From the NCBI GenBank assembly GCA_943737045.1, contig CALSFV010000274.1:1-64000 (forward strand): 64,000 bases of DNA, written 5' to 3'. How positions within the stretch are numbered: position 1 is the stretch's first letter; every line of letters begins with the position of its first letter. Below, piece by piece: positions 42,689-53,160 of the stretch. The translations under genes were made by a program, and so were the position numbers. This DNA is from Parapristionchus giblindavisi (lineage: Eukaryota > Nematoda > Chromadorea > Rhabditida > Diplogasteridae). The notes under the pieces were generated by a model. That model searched no databases. It was given only the letters and a program-made list of their open reading frames with translations, and was not told the origin of the DNA.

Positions 42689-45600
42689 TTAGTGGTATGT
42701 CTTCTTCTTTGGATTGACATCCAACTTCTTCGGAGCGTTACGGGTTCTGCTGGACCGTCTCAGTGGCGAACGTTGTTGTTGCTGCGGCGGTCTCGTCAGG
42801 CTTGCCCTGCGTGGAGCTGGAGAGTGTACGGTAGGTGAACGCGGAGGCGATACGGTAGTTGATCGACGTGGAGGTACGGTAGGTGCACGAGGCGGAGATG
42901 TTGTAGTTGGTGTTGCTGCCGTCGGAGTTGTCTCAGCTACCTCATCAGCAATGATGACCTCATCATCATTCGCTTTCTTAGGTACACAGAATGTCTCGAG
43001 CAGGATGTGCATAGGCGTCTCTTTGCCATGAGAATCCTTAGAAGAACCTGCGTTCCTTCTCAACTGATTCTTATGCACCTTCTGTGTCTTTTCACCAACA
43101 CTGATCTCGAACATTACTGAACCTTTCCTTCTCAGTATGGTCCCACGGACCCATTCAGACTGATTAGGACCAGTGTGCTTCTTATAGTACACTTCATCTC
43201 CAATGCGGAATCTCCTGTCCACCGCACCGTTTCTTCGATCGAACTGCTCCTTCATATCCGCATTCTGGATATTCTCAGTTGATCGAGGAACGAGCAAATC
43301 GATCCTTCCACGAAGATTACGACCAAGGAAAGCCTCAGCGGGACTGATCTTTCCTGGTGTACTTCCATTAGGGTTCCTTCTGTAGTGTAGCAGGAAGGCC
43401 CTTACTACTTCCTTAGTAGGCTTCTCTCCATCCATCTTCTTCAAGCTTCTCTTGAGAGTATCAACGAATCTCTCAGCTTGTCCATTGGACTGTGGATGAT
43501 ACGGAGCGATGGTCATGTGCTTGATGCCATTGCTACTACAGAACGAAGAGAAGAGATCAGAAGTGAACTGAGTACCATTATCAGATACAATCACTTCAGG
43601 AATACCATGACGAGCAACAAGATCACTCATGAGATCAACTGTTACTTGTGCAGTCATTCGATTAGTCACGAATATTTCTGGCCATTTCGAATAGGCATCG
43701 ACAACTACGAGAAAGTAGTCGCCTCTAACCGGACCTGCATAGTCGATGTGAACACGCTGCCATGGTCTCTCAGCAGAGTACCATGGTTGAAGTGGCACCT
43801 TAGTAGGGCACTTAGCCGCAGAAGCACAACGTTCACAAGACTTGACTAACGTCTCGATATCCTGGTCAATCCTCGGCCAATAGCAGACACTTCTCGAGAG
43901 TGCCTTCATTCTGACTATGCCAGGATGACCTTCATGAAGTTCCTTGAGGACCTTCTTCTTGAGTGTGTCAGGGACGATCACTCTACTTCGGTACAAGAGA
44001 CATCCTTCTACGATGCTCAGATCATCCTTCCGTTGTTCGAACGGCATCAATTGAGGCTTCTTCTTGACGATCTTAGTCGGCCAACCACGCTTGTGATAGA
44101 GCGCGACTTCCTTGAGAAGAGAATCTTTCTCCGTCTCCTTCCTGATATCGGATGATGTCAGGGGTAAGCTGCGCATGCAGCTCTGGAACGAAGCGATCTC
44201 GTCTTCTTCCACTTGAATCAGCGATACGGTAATGTCATCATCAACATCAACTTTACTCGTATTGATGAGTCTCGAGAGTGAATCGGCGTAAGCGAAACTC
44301 TCAGTCCTGATGTACTCGATACGGTAATCGTACATGAGCATTATCTGTGCCCATCTGTAGATGCGTTTAGCTGTATACGCATGATCACCTTTTCGTTTAC
44401 CGAATATCGCGAGAAGAGGTTGATGATCAGTGTGAAGAGTGAATCGTCTACCGTAGATGTACTTGTGAAACTTGGTGACAGCATAGACTAAAGCGAGAGC
44501 TTCCTTGTCTATCTGACCATAGTTCCTCTCAGCCGGCTTGAGTGTACGAGATGCATGGGCCACTGCTCTGAGTGTTCCATCAGTGAATCTGTGCATGATC
44601 ACAGCACCGATTCCTGTCTCGCATGCGTCAGCCGCGACGACGATCTCCTTCTTCGGATCATAGTGAGTTAGACTCAACTGTGACGATAGAATCCGTTTCA
44701 GTTCTCGAAACGATTCTCTACAAGCATCTGACCATTTCCACTTCGTATCCTTCTTCAGAAGATGATCGAGAGGTGCACGCAGCTTGTGCATGCCCTCAAT
44801 GTACTGTCCGTAGTACGTAACCATACCAAGAAACGAGCGAAGCATCGCCTGATTCTCCGGTTCGGGCATGGTTGTAATAGCCTCGGTCTTCTTCGGATCA
44901 GTATGACGACCATTCTTGTCGATCAGAAATCCGAGGAACTTGACTTGTTCCAGACCAAACGAGCACTTAGCTGTTCTGGTCTTGAGACCGTACTCTTTGA
45001 TGCGAGTGAACACTCTGAATAGTGTTGCATCATGATCTTCTTTCGTTTTACCTCCAATGATGATATCATCGAGATACGGTACTGCATTCTGTATACCAGT
45101 TAACATTGTATCCATTAACTTCTGGAAGATGCCAGGGGCAGCCTTCACTCCAAAGGGCAATCTCTGATACTGGAAGAGACCCTTGTGTGTGTTGATGACT
45201 AACAACTTCTTAGCTGTATCATCCAACTCAACTTGCAGATACGCATCAGCGAGATCAATCTGCGAGAATACAGTACATCCATTGAGCGACGCATAGATGT
45301 CCTCAGGCAACGGGAGGGGCTGGGTGGGCAGTTCAATGGAATCATTGAGCCCTGTGCTGAAGTCAGCACACATGCGAATTGAACCATTCGGCTTCGGTAC
45401 GACGAGTATAGGGGCAGCCCATTCAGAATAGTCCACTTTCTTAATGGCTCCCATATCCTCCAATCGTTTCAATTCCTCCTCCACTGCATTAGTCAAAGCA
45501 TACGGTACTTGCCGTGCCTTGATGAAGACAGGCCTTGCACCCTCCTTGACTTTGAGAGTCGCCTTCGTCTTCGTGCATGCTCCTAGACCAGATTGAGTAG

Positions 45601-46933
45601 TCTCAGGAAATTCTGTATCGATCCACTTGGAATAATCGATACTCTTGGTCAGCTGACTTGTGACCTTCTTCACTGCTGGAGGTAGTGCATCATCCCTGAC
45701 GACGAGCACCTTCAACTTCTTCAGGAAGTCCTTTCCAAGAAGTACGATATCGGACGAAGTGACGTAGATGTCACCTTCCTTCGAGATACCACCGTATTCG
45801 ACAGTTGCTCTGAACCGTCCTTTGATCTCCAGCTTGGAGCCATTGGCGCACACTGGCTGGCAGTTGGCCTTCGAGCAATCGGGCGCACCGATCTGCTTCC
45901 ACACATCCTCTGATATGAGAGTGATGTCGGCTCCTGTATCGATCTGCATCGCAATCGATTTGTTTTGCATACGCACACTGATTGTGTAGTGGTCAGTGCC
46001 GATTGTATTCACTTTGATCATCTTGATCTTCTTCCCTTTCGGATGCTTGCGACTGCCACCGCGACACACCTTAGCAATGTGTCCGACCTTGCCACAAGTA
46101 TGGCAAGTTGTGTTCTTGAATCGACACTTATCAGAATGATGACTGTCACCACATCGATAACAAGTGAACTTGTCTTCAGTTATCTGTTTACCCCCCTTCT
46201 TGGGTGTCTTGACAGCGTTCACGTTACCGTTGGCTTCTGTGATAGCACGAGAATCGTTCTTCAGTTGATTCGAACGATTGTACACTTCGATGAGTTTGTC
46301 GAGAGTGACATCTTTTCCATTCTGAGCCTCTTTCAGCATAAGCATGTGAACATCACTATATCGAGGAACATCGAGAGCGTGCAGAAACACTAGACACTTC
46401 ATTTGTTCCAGTTCGATCTTTGCAGGTTGTGCACTTTGCACCAGTCTGTTCACTCTTGCAGCGAGTACTCTTGGATCATCGATGCCTTCACTCGACATTC
46501 TGAAATCGAACATCCTTCGACGTTTCTCGAATAGAGAAGTCTGATCACCGAAAAGTGTCGTCATCTTCTCGACAACATCTTTCAACTTCATCTCACTCCA
46601 TTTGATGGGTACGATACTGTCCAAGAATGTTCTCTCGACGGTGGGATGCATGTGACGTAATAGCAATCGGATCTTTTTTACGTCATCGTAATCTTCCATA
46701 TCAACATCGAAGATGTCTTCATGTCGATTCCACCATAACTCAAAAGTAGAGTCTTCTTCAGGGGAATACTTGAACTCATGCATTCTTGCCTCGACAGCAT
46801 CAACAGAGAATGAAGAATCATCTTTCTTCATCATCTTTTCCATCATCTTTGTTTGAGCAACAAACAAATCTTTCAGTGATTTCATATCCAATGTCTCTGA
46901 TTCAGAATCTGACATTGTCTTAGCTGATTTCAC
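42689..46933 (-). CDS. Gag-Pol polyprotein of the LTR retrotransposon (1414 aa)
   Basis: A single uninterrupted frame encodes all functions needed for reverse transcription and integration. Gag (about 1-300) ends in two zinc knuckles: a variant CX2CX3HX4C at 258-270 and a canonical CX2CX4HX4C at 277-290. The protease has D-T-G at 332-334. RT has D560 and YLDD at 620-623. RNase H carries D769, E811 and D836. Integrase has H1000, H1003, C1033 and C1036, then D1064, D1118 and E1154 with the canonical 35-residue D-E spacing. A GPY/F-like module follows at about 1241-1293, and then a Pro/Ser/Thr/Arg-rich tail (1335-1414). Gag and Pol are fused without a frameshift, so the Gag:Pol ratio must be set another way. 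The first Met at 46933 is used, but Met7 is equally possible. No catalytic residue is missing. Confidence 0.97.
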   Translation of the reverse strand: MKSAKTMSDSESETLDMKSLKDLFVAQTKMMEKMMKKDDSSFSVDAVEARMHEFKYSPEEDSTFELWWNRHEDIFDVDMEDYDDVKKIRLLLRHMHPTVERTFLDSIVPIKWSEMKLKDVVEKMTTLFGDQTSLFEKRRRMFDFRMSSEGIDDPRVLAARVNRLVQSAQPAKIELEQMKCLVFLHALDVPRYSDVHMLMLKEAQNGKDVTLDKLIEVYNRSNQLKNDSRAITEANGNVNAVKTPKKGGKQITEDKFTCYRCGDSHHSDKCRFKNTTCHTCGKVGHIAKVCRGGSRKHPKGKKIKMIKVNTIGTDHYTISVRMQNKSIAMQIDTGADITLISEDVWKQIGAPDCSKANCQPVCANGSKLEIKGRFRATVEYGGISKEGDIYVTSSDIVLLGKDFLKKLKVLVVRDDALPPAVKKVTSQLTKSIDYSKWIDTEFPETTQSGLGACTKTKATLKVKEGARPVFIKARQVPYALTNAVEEELKRLEDMGAIKKVDYSEWAAPILVVPKPNGSIRMCADFSTGLNDSIELPTQPLPLPEDIYASLNGCTVFSQIDLADAYLQVELDDTAKKLLVINTHKGLFQYQRLPFGVKAAPGIFQKLMDTMLTGIQNAVPYLDDIIIGGKTKEDHDATLFRVFTRIKEYGLKTRTAKCSFGLEQVKFLGFLIDKNGRHTDPKKTEAITTMPEPENQAMLRSFLGMVTYYGQYIEGMHKLRAPLDHLLKKDTKWKWSDACRESFRELKRILSSQLSLTHYDPKKEIVVAADACETGIGAVIMHRFTDGTLRAVAHASRTLKPAERNYGQIDKEALALVYAVTKFHKYIYGRRFTLHTDHQPLLAIFGKRKGDHAYTAKRIYRWAQIMLMYDYRIEYIRTESFAYADSLSRLINTSKVDVDDDITVSLIQVEEDEIASFQSCMRSLPLTSSDIRKETEKDSLLKEVALYHKRGWPTKIVKKKPQLMPFEQRKDDLSIVEGCLLYRSRVIVPDTLKKKVLKELHEGHPGIVRMKALSRSVCYWPRIDQDIETLVKSCERCASAAKCPTKVPLQPWYSAERPWQRVHIDYAGPVRGDYFLVVVDAYSKWPEIFVTNRMTAQVTVDLMSDLVARHGIPEVIVSDNGTQFTSDLFSSFCSSNGIKHMTIAPYHPQSNGQAERFVDTLKRSLKKMDGEKPTKEVVRAFLLHYRRNPNGSTPGKISPAEAFLGRNLRGRIDLLVPRSTENIQNADMKEQFDRRNGAVDRRFRIGDEVYYKKHTGPNQSEWVRGTILRRKGSVMFEISVGEKTQKVHKNQLRRNAGSSKDSHGKETPMHILLETFCVPKKANDDEVIIADEVAETTPTAATPTTTSPPRAPTVPPRRSTTVSPPRSPTVHSPAPRRASLTRPPQQQQRSPLRRSSRTRNAPKKLDVNPKKKTYH

Positions 46934-47027
46934 TAGATGACGAAATCACTCGATCGATCAACCGCAAGGATGCAACCTCCAAATCACAATTTGGGCAGCG
47001 CCTTCGGCGTACTTCAATCAGAATCGT
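46934..47027 (-). other. Retrotransposon leader between hairpin repeats and Gag start
   Basis: 94 bp of 5' untranslated leader without recognised motifs. Together with 47199-47280 on the other side of the hairpin repeat, it makes up the rest of the leader. Confidence 0.6.
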
Positions 47028-47198
47028 GCCACACCAAGTAGCTAGCCACACCAAGTAGCAGTGATCAGTCCTAGCCACACACAGTAGCCTGATCAAGAAA
47101 TTTTGCCACACCTAGTAGCCTCTATCAGCCTCTGCCACACCTAGTAGCGCTGATCTCACGATTCGATACACCACAGTATCGGGCTACACCACAGTAGC
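47028..47198 (-). repeat. Seven-fold hairpin repeat in the retrotransposon leader
   Basis: Between the primer binding site and the Gag start, the sense strand holds seven 15-16-nt motifs. Plus-strand positions are 47028-47042, 47045-47059, 47074-47088, 47105-47119, 47134-47148, 47165-47180 and 47183-47198. Sense forms are GCTACTTGGTGTGGC (twice), GCTACTGTGTGTGGC, GCTACTAGGTGTGGC (twice), GATACTGTGGTGTATC and GCTACTGTGGTGTAGC. Each can fold into a 5-bp stem with a 5-6-nt loop. GATAC/GTATC against GCTAC/GTAGC is a compensatory change, and GCTAC/GTGGC needs a U-G pair available only in sense RNA. Start spacing is 17, 29, 31, 29, 31 and 18. Possible roles are packaging, dimerisation or translation; none is shown. 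Confidence 0.75.
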
Positions 47199-47280
47199 AC
47201 TTCACAATAAGAAAATGACGAAACAAAAGAAAGCAAATAATTCGTAATTCGAATACCTTAGACAGCTATTGTTGTCCTTG

Positions 47281-47297
47281 GTAGATCCTGGTCGCCA
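47281..47297 (-). promoter_or_regulatory. Primer binding site of the LTR retrotransposon
   Basis: Two bases after the 5' LTR, the minus strand reads TGGCGACCAGGATCTAC. It begins with TGG, the complement of a tRNA CCA end, as expected of a primer binding site. The primer tRNA would end GTAGATCCTGGTCGCCA; I cannot assign its isotype. Confidence 0.8.
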
Positions 47298-47299
47298 GT

Positions 47300-47655
47300 T
47301 GTTATGTCCTTAGTTCGTCCCCGTTGTCGTGTAGTGTGGTGTGATGTAGTACAAGGGTTACTATCTTGCTTTATTAGCAGCAGAGAGAGATTTACAGAGT
47401 AGTGATCGGGAAGACTGAATCACTCTAGACTGATTGGGAAGTCTAGACATAAGAGTGGGCGGGGCCAGACACTAGAGAGTAGAGAGTGTGAGAGGTAGAG
47501 TGGCGAGAGAGTGTGCGGATCAGAGATAGTGTAGTCTGATCGCGCACGTGCACTTGTTTACATGATGAAATATTCTAATCGATATTGCATAGGGAATAGA
47601 GGGGATTACTAACTAGAATAGAGTAATTGATGTACATGAGAATAGGTATCTAACA
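47300..47655 (-). repeat. 5' LTR (356 bp)
   Basis: Reads TGTTAGATACC at its 5' end and GGACATAACA at its 3' end on the minus strand. It contains a CACGTG E-box palindrome, a GC-box-like CCCCGCCCAC, and AATAAA (plus-strand TTTATT at 47370-47375) that can serve as a poly(A) signal. I see no clear TATA box. Confidence 0.95.
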
Positions 47656-48502
47656 CTTTCAATTGCCGTTTTTGCCTGAGCTGCGTAGCGGACGTTGCGG
47701 CGCGTTTAACGCGCGCTTCCGGTGCTCAAACGGTCCATTTTGAAGCAAGATGTGGTCATTTAAGTGAGATATGTAACCATTTCCCTTGTATTCTCGCGAT
47801 GGATTGGATAGAATACATATAATGGCTGGAATACGTCCATAACTAGTGTCATATGTGCGTATGAGTTGTTTAAAGTCATGATTTCAATCAGTTAAAGTTG
47901 CGAGAGCGGATTGTGACGTCACCGCTTCCCTGTGGCTGCATAGAGGCAGAACAGCGAAGGCTAGCGTGAGTGCGCGCACGTCTCTCTCTCTCTCTCTCTC
48001 ACTCCTCACTTCCTCACCCTCTAATAGTGATAGTCTAGACTGTAACTTTCTTCAGCCTGGGCCAAATTTAACACTTTCTTCAGCTACTATTATGCAATTT
48101 TGCATGGAGAATTCATTAAACACACTTGTAGAGCGCTCTGACAACGTTGGACTAGTCGAAATAACATTTTTACCCTATTTTACCAATATTTTCGATAAAA
48201 ATCAATATTTAATGTAATCAGAGAGTGATAATCATATAAAATTTGAACTCATGAACCTCAAATTGTATTGTTGATGTTGATGGGTCACGAGGGAAAATTC
48301 AGCCACATTATTACGCATAAGTTCTTGCACGTTTAAAAATTATCCCCCCCCTTCCCCACTACTGATTAGCGTGTCTATACATCAAACATTTTCATACACA
48401 CTTTGTTGCGTGAAACAATAGTATACACTGACGTCCACATATATTTATTCACTCAGACAGTGGCCATTCAGCACGTAAAATTGACGATTAAAGGCTTATT
48501 AA

Positions 48503-50503
48503 GAGGCCTGCTCCCTAAGACTCGATCATATTCGACCACCCCCGGACACGTGCGCTAGCAATGAGAACTGGGAGTCCATACTTGGGTGTTAGGAGTGTCA
48601 CCGGCCCTTATTACACAAAACAGCAGAAATTTCCTGTTTGTGCCCTCAGGCTATTTAAAAAAAATAATTTTAACAAAAAACGTTAAAAAATCATAATTTT
48701 TCAAATTGTTGAGATGAAGTCTAAATAACATTTGCGATGCGTCTAGGGTGCACAGAGGTTGCTAATACACTATTAGCATCGAATGTGCGTTGATTCCTAA
48801 ATCACTTTTTAGACTCAAAATTATGGTTTTTTCGGACAAATTATCGCTTGTTGTAGATTGCTGCAAAGATTTCCGACCAGGTATTGTAGCCTAAGCAATT
48901 CTGCATTGATTTCACTTAAAACCGGATTCTTCCCGTTAGACCATCTTGCCGAAATTTTCGTTCGAATTTCCGTCATCGATGGTTTTCCCGAACAAATGTA
49001 TTTTTCAAACGTATTTTCCAAACGATTGGTGCGGAATTGTGCTCTACACAAAGTTTCGAGGTGAGACCAGTAAAATGACACAAAACGCCCATCACCTGGA
49101 TCAATTTGAAAATTTCGATTTTCACGACCCGGGGGTCATGGTCCGAAAATTTCCAAATTTCTCAAGTTTGAAATGTTTTCATTTATGTGGCTTGTTGTGA
49201 AGTACTAATGCTGTGAATAATATTCAGCCAATGCTCAATGGCTGATCTCTCCTTTCAACCATTTTTTCGAAAATTTTCATTCTGATTGCGTGCGAAAAAT
49301 CAGAATTGTGTTTGAATAAGTTTCCAACTTGCTCTCTGTAACATTCTGTCATAGTACTTTGCAATGTACATTATTAATATGAAAATCGTTTATTTTCGAA
49401 AATTCATAAAATTCAATTTGAGTGCCTACTTTCACGGCAAATTGCTAAAATATTGCAGTTTTTCGACTCGAATGCTGCGACAATGAGCAAATGACAATGA
49501 CAATGTGAAGTTTCATGATGAGTGAAACATAGTAGAACTGGAATCCCGTCATTCGGCTCACTTTTGAAAAATCGATTTCCATGACCCCGGGGTCATGGTA
49601 AAAAAATATGAATTTTCGAAATTGAACGATTTTCATATTGATTATGCACATTGTAAAGTACTATGATAGAATGTTACAGAAAGTAAGTTGGAAACTGATT
49701 CAAGCACAATTCTGATTTTTCGCACGTAATCAGAATGAAAATTTTCGAAAAAATGGTTGAAAATATAGATCAGCCATTGAGCATTGGTTGAATATTATTC
49801 ACATCATTAGTACTTCACAATAAGCCACATAAATTAAAACATTTCAAACTTGAGAAATTTTGAAATTTTCAGACCATGACCCCCGGGTCATGAAAATCGA
49901 AATTTTCAAATTGATCCAAGTGATGGGCTTCTTGTGCCATTTTACTGGTCTCACCTCGAAACTTTGTGTAGAGCACAATTCCGCACCAATCGTTTGGAAA
50001 ATACGTTTGAAAAATACATTTGTTCGGGAAAACCATCGATGACGGAAATTCGAACGAAAATTTCGGCAAGATGGTCTAACGGGAAGAATCCGGTTTTAAG
50101 TGAAATCAATGCAGAATTGCTTAGGCTACAATACCTGGTCGGAAATCTTTGCAGCAATCTACAACAAGCGATAATTTGTCCGAAAAAACCATAATTTTGA
50201 GTCTAAAAAGTGGTTTAGGAATCAACGCACATTCGATGCTAATAGTGTATTAGCAACCTCTGTGCACCCTAGACGCATCGCAAATGATATTTAGACTTCA
50301 TCTCAACAATTTGAAAAATTATGATTTTTTAACGTTTTTTTATTAAAATTATTTTTTTAAATAGCCTGAGGGCATAAACAGGAAATTTCTGCTGTTTTGT
50401 GTAATAAGGGCCGGTGACACTCCTAACACCCAAGTATGGACCCCCAGTTCCCATTGCTAGCGCACGTGTCCGGGGGGTGGTCGAGTATAAACGGCCATCT
50501 CTC
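48503..50503. mobile_element. 2,001-bp foldback element flanked by TTAA
   Basis: It interrupts satellite A unit 21. TTAA occurs at 48499-48502 and 50504-50507, while the empty site reads GGCTTATTAAAAGTG with one TTAA. Arms of about 0.9 kb (48503-~49408 and ~49609-50503) are inverted copies with few differences, around a spacer of about 200 bp. The outermost ~30 bp of the two ends match less well than the rest. Both ends carry CCCCGGACACGTGCGCTAGC. TTAA duplication is typical of piggyBac and Kolobok-type transposases, so it may be a non-autonomous derivative; no transposase is present. An 86-residue frame occurs in both arms (48821-49081 minus, 49934-50194 plus) only because the arms are copies. 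Confidence 0.88.
49579..49598. other. Perfect 20-bp palindrome CCATGACCCCGGGGTCATGG in foldback spacer
   Basis: A perfect palindrome in the spacer of the TTAA foldback. Slightly diverged copies occur in its arms (49123-49142 and 49874-49892). They also occur in each arm of the 654-bp foldback family (824-842, 1135-1155, the matching places of copy 2, and 62614-62633 and 62925-62943 in the SEC63 intron copy). It may be a protein-binding or nicking site. Confidence 0.7.
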
Positions 50504-51139
50504 TTAAAAGTGATATAATAAGGGAATGAGGCAATTAGAGTCTGGTTGATAGAGAGATCAAAGAATGAGAAATGTATGAAATATTGATTGATACACATAA
50601 GAAGAGGTGATAGTGATATGCGATCAAAATTGAGGGGATAAGGTACAATAACAAAACATTGATTAATTTGAAACTCTCCACTCTGATAGTACTCTCTCGC
50701 TTTCTTTGTCTACGAGAGAGCTTTGCCAGAGCGGAGAGTTTCAAAATAGCTTGGGGTGTGACTTCTAATTATATTGATAATCAACAATAAGCGAACGATA
50801 GTATGTGAAATATAAACAAAATAAGTAAATATTAGTTGAGATACTCAGAAGTAGCACCAATAATGTTAAAAATTGAGAGAGAAGAGAAAAAAAGAGAAAA
50901 AAAATGTAGAAAAGTGAAGATTTTTCTCTACTTTCCCAACTTTTGGGACTTTCTACACAGTATAACTACAGCATAAGTCTCACTAGAGCGTAGATTACAG
51001 TATAAATCAAGCATTGAAACAATAATCGATAATCATAATTAGAATAATCGATACTCGAGAGGTTTAAAAAGAAACACACTAATAAGTGAGAGAAGTTTAC
51101 AACATGAAATCAGTATGAAAATTCGTAAAGTAAAGAAAG

Positions 51140-53160
51140 TATTTCAAATGAAGAAATAAACAATACAACATAACGGTAATCGATAATCAATAATAGAGAA
51201 ATGTATAAACTGACACAATAAGAACATAAATATAAAACTTGAGTAATCAATAATAGCCATTCACATTCAATCAATAACTGCCATACAAAAGTCTATTAGC
51301 TAATATGAAAGCCAATTAAAAAACTTTAAAAAATCCATTTGATTAAACGCGCTTTGAGCACTCGTTTGACTACTTACAAGACTATATACAAGAGGGAGTT
51401 CATGCATTCCAACGTGTGAATTTACATTGTAAAAGTCAGTACTGAAAAATCATTGAAATTTTTAAAATTCGAAAAAATTGAATTTTGATGAAAATGAGCA
51501 GAAATGGCTATAAAACGTCTATAACTAGTGTGTATGTGCGTATAACTTGTTTTAAATCACAATTTAAATCAGCTTTAATTATCAGACTGGAATGTCCATA
51601 CTCACCAACCCTCCCTCAACCACCAGTCACGAGTAACTGCAATACGCGCACAAAACCCGCCATTTCCCGCTCCAAATAGTGCCTTTCAATTGCCGCTTTT
51701 GCCTGAGCTGCGTAGCGGACGTTGCGGCGCGTTAAAACGCGCGCTTCCGGTGCTCAAACGGTCCATTTTGAAGCAAGATGTGGTCATTTAAGTGAGATGT
51801 GTAACCATTTCCCTTGTATTCTCGCGATGGATTGGCTAGAATACATATAATGGCTGGAATACGTCCATAACTAGTGTCATATGTGCGTATGAGTTGTTTA
51901 AAGTCATGATTTCAATCAGTTAAAGTTGCGAGAGCGGATTGTGACGTCACCGCTTCCCTGTGGCTGCATAGAGGCAGAACAGCGAAGGCTAGCGTGAGTG
52001 CGCGCACGTCTCTCTCTCTCTCTCACTCCTCCCTTCCTCACCCTCTAATAGTGATAGTCTAGACTGTAACTTTCTTCAGCCTGGGCCAAATTTAACACTT
52101 TCTTCAGCTACTATTATGCAATTTTGCATGGAGAATTCATTAAACACACTTGTAGAGCGCTCTGACAACGTTGGACTAGTCGAAATAACATTTTTACCCT
52201 ATTTTACCAATATTTTCGATAAAAATCAATATTTAATGTAATCAGAGAGTGATAATCATATAAAATTTGAACTCATGAACCTCAAATTGTATAGTTGATG
52301 TTGATGGGTCACGAGGGAAAATTCAGCCACATTATTGCGCATAAGTTCTTGCACGTTTAAAAATTATCCCCCCCCCCTTCCCCACTACTGATTAGCGTGT
52401 CTATACATCAAACATTTTCATACACACTTTGTTGCGTGAAACAATAGTATACACTGACGTCCACATATATTTATTCACTCAGACAGTGGCCATTCAGCAC
52501 GTAAAATTGACGATTAAAGGCTTATTAAAAGTGATATAATAAGGGAATGAGGCAATTAGAGTCTGGTTGATAGAGAGATCAAAGAATGAGAAATGTATGA
52601 AATATTGATTGATACACATAAGAAGAGGTGATAGTGATATGCGATCAAAATTGAGGGGATAAGGTACAATAACAAAACATTGATTAATTTGAAACTCTCC
52701 ACTCTGATAGTACTCTCTCGCTTTCTTTGTCTACGAGAGAGCTTTGCCAGAGCGGAGAGTTTCAAAATAGCTTGGGGTGTGACTTCTAATTATATTGATA
52801 ATCAACAATAAGCGAACGATAGTATGTGAAATATAAACAAAATAAGTAAATATTAGTTGAGATACTCAGAAGTAGCACCAATAATGTTAAAAATTGAGAG
52901 AGAAGAGAAAAAAAGAGAAAAAAAATGTAGAAAAGTGAAGATTTTTCTCTACTTTCCCAACTTTTGGGACTTTCTACACAGTATAACTACAGCATAAGTC
53001 TCACTAGAGCGTAGATTACAGTATAAATCAAGCATTGAAACAATAATCGATAATCATAATTAGAATAATCGATACTCGAGAGGTTTAAAAAGAAACACAC
53101 TAATAAGTGAGAGAAGTTTACAACATGAAATCAGTATGAAAATTCGTAAAGTAAAGAAAG
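51140..53160 (+). repeat. Satellite A unit 22 (type II-N, right-edge variant)
   Basis: II-N plus the variants GAGATGTGTAACC and TTGGCTAGAATAC, found only in units 22-24 at the right end of the array. Confidence 0.95.

Larger units (their letters stand above)
42256..47655 (-). mobile_element. Complete Ty3 (Metaviridae) LTR retrotransposon, Mag/K02A2.6-like, 5,400 bp
   Basis: On the minus strand the order is 5' LTR (47300-47655), primer binding site, structured leader, one long Gag-Pol frame, polypurine tract, and 3' LTR (42256-42611). The LTRs start TG and end CA, are both 356 bp and show no difference on reading. The 5-bp duplication is intact and the frame has no stop or frameshift. The domain order PR-RT-RH-INT places it in Ty3. 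Wording of the RT and integrase, with a CADFSTGLN-type block, YLDD and LHEGHPG, matches the Mag-type polyproteins common in nematodes (K02A2.6-like). There is no env frame. It looks recent and possibly still mobile; activity is inferred only from intactness. Confidence 0.95.
42251..47660. repeat. 5-bp target duplication CTTTC of the LTR retrotransposon
   Basis: CTTTC at 42251-42255 and 47656-47660 brackets the element. Uninterrupted units read GTGCCTTTCAATTGCC at this place, so the duplication and the insertion point are unambiguous. Confidence 0.95.
41708..51139 (+). repeat. Satellite A unit 21 (split by LTR retrotransposon and TTAA foldback)
   Basis: Satellite parts are 41708-42255, 47656-48502 and 50504-51139. 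Together they rebuild one unit once target duplications are removed. It is a mosaic: II-K on the left, a T variant with type I CTCACTTCC after the LTR element, then type II AGACAGT and GAGGGGATAAGG. Confidence 0.95.

Noticed and set aside
42714..46393. Several plus-strand frames of 60-142 residues across the Gag-Pol gene
   Set aside because: Antisense shadows of a gene with clear domains on the minus strand.
48821..49081. An 86-residue frame present in both arms of the TTAA foldback
   Set aside because: Its conservation between arms follows from the palindrome. No domain, start context or splice signal supports it.
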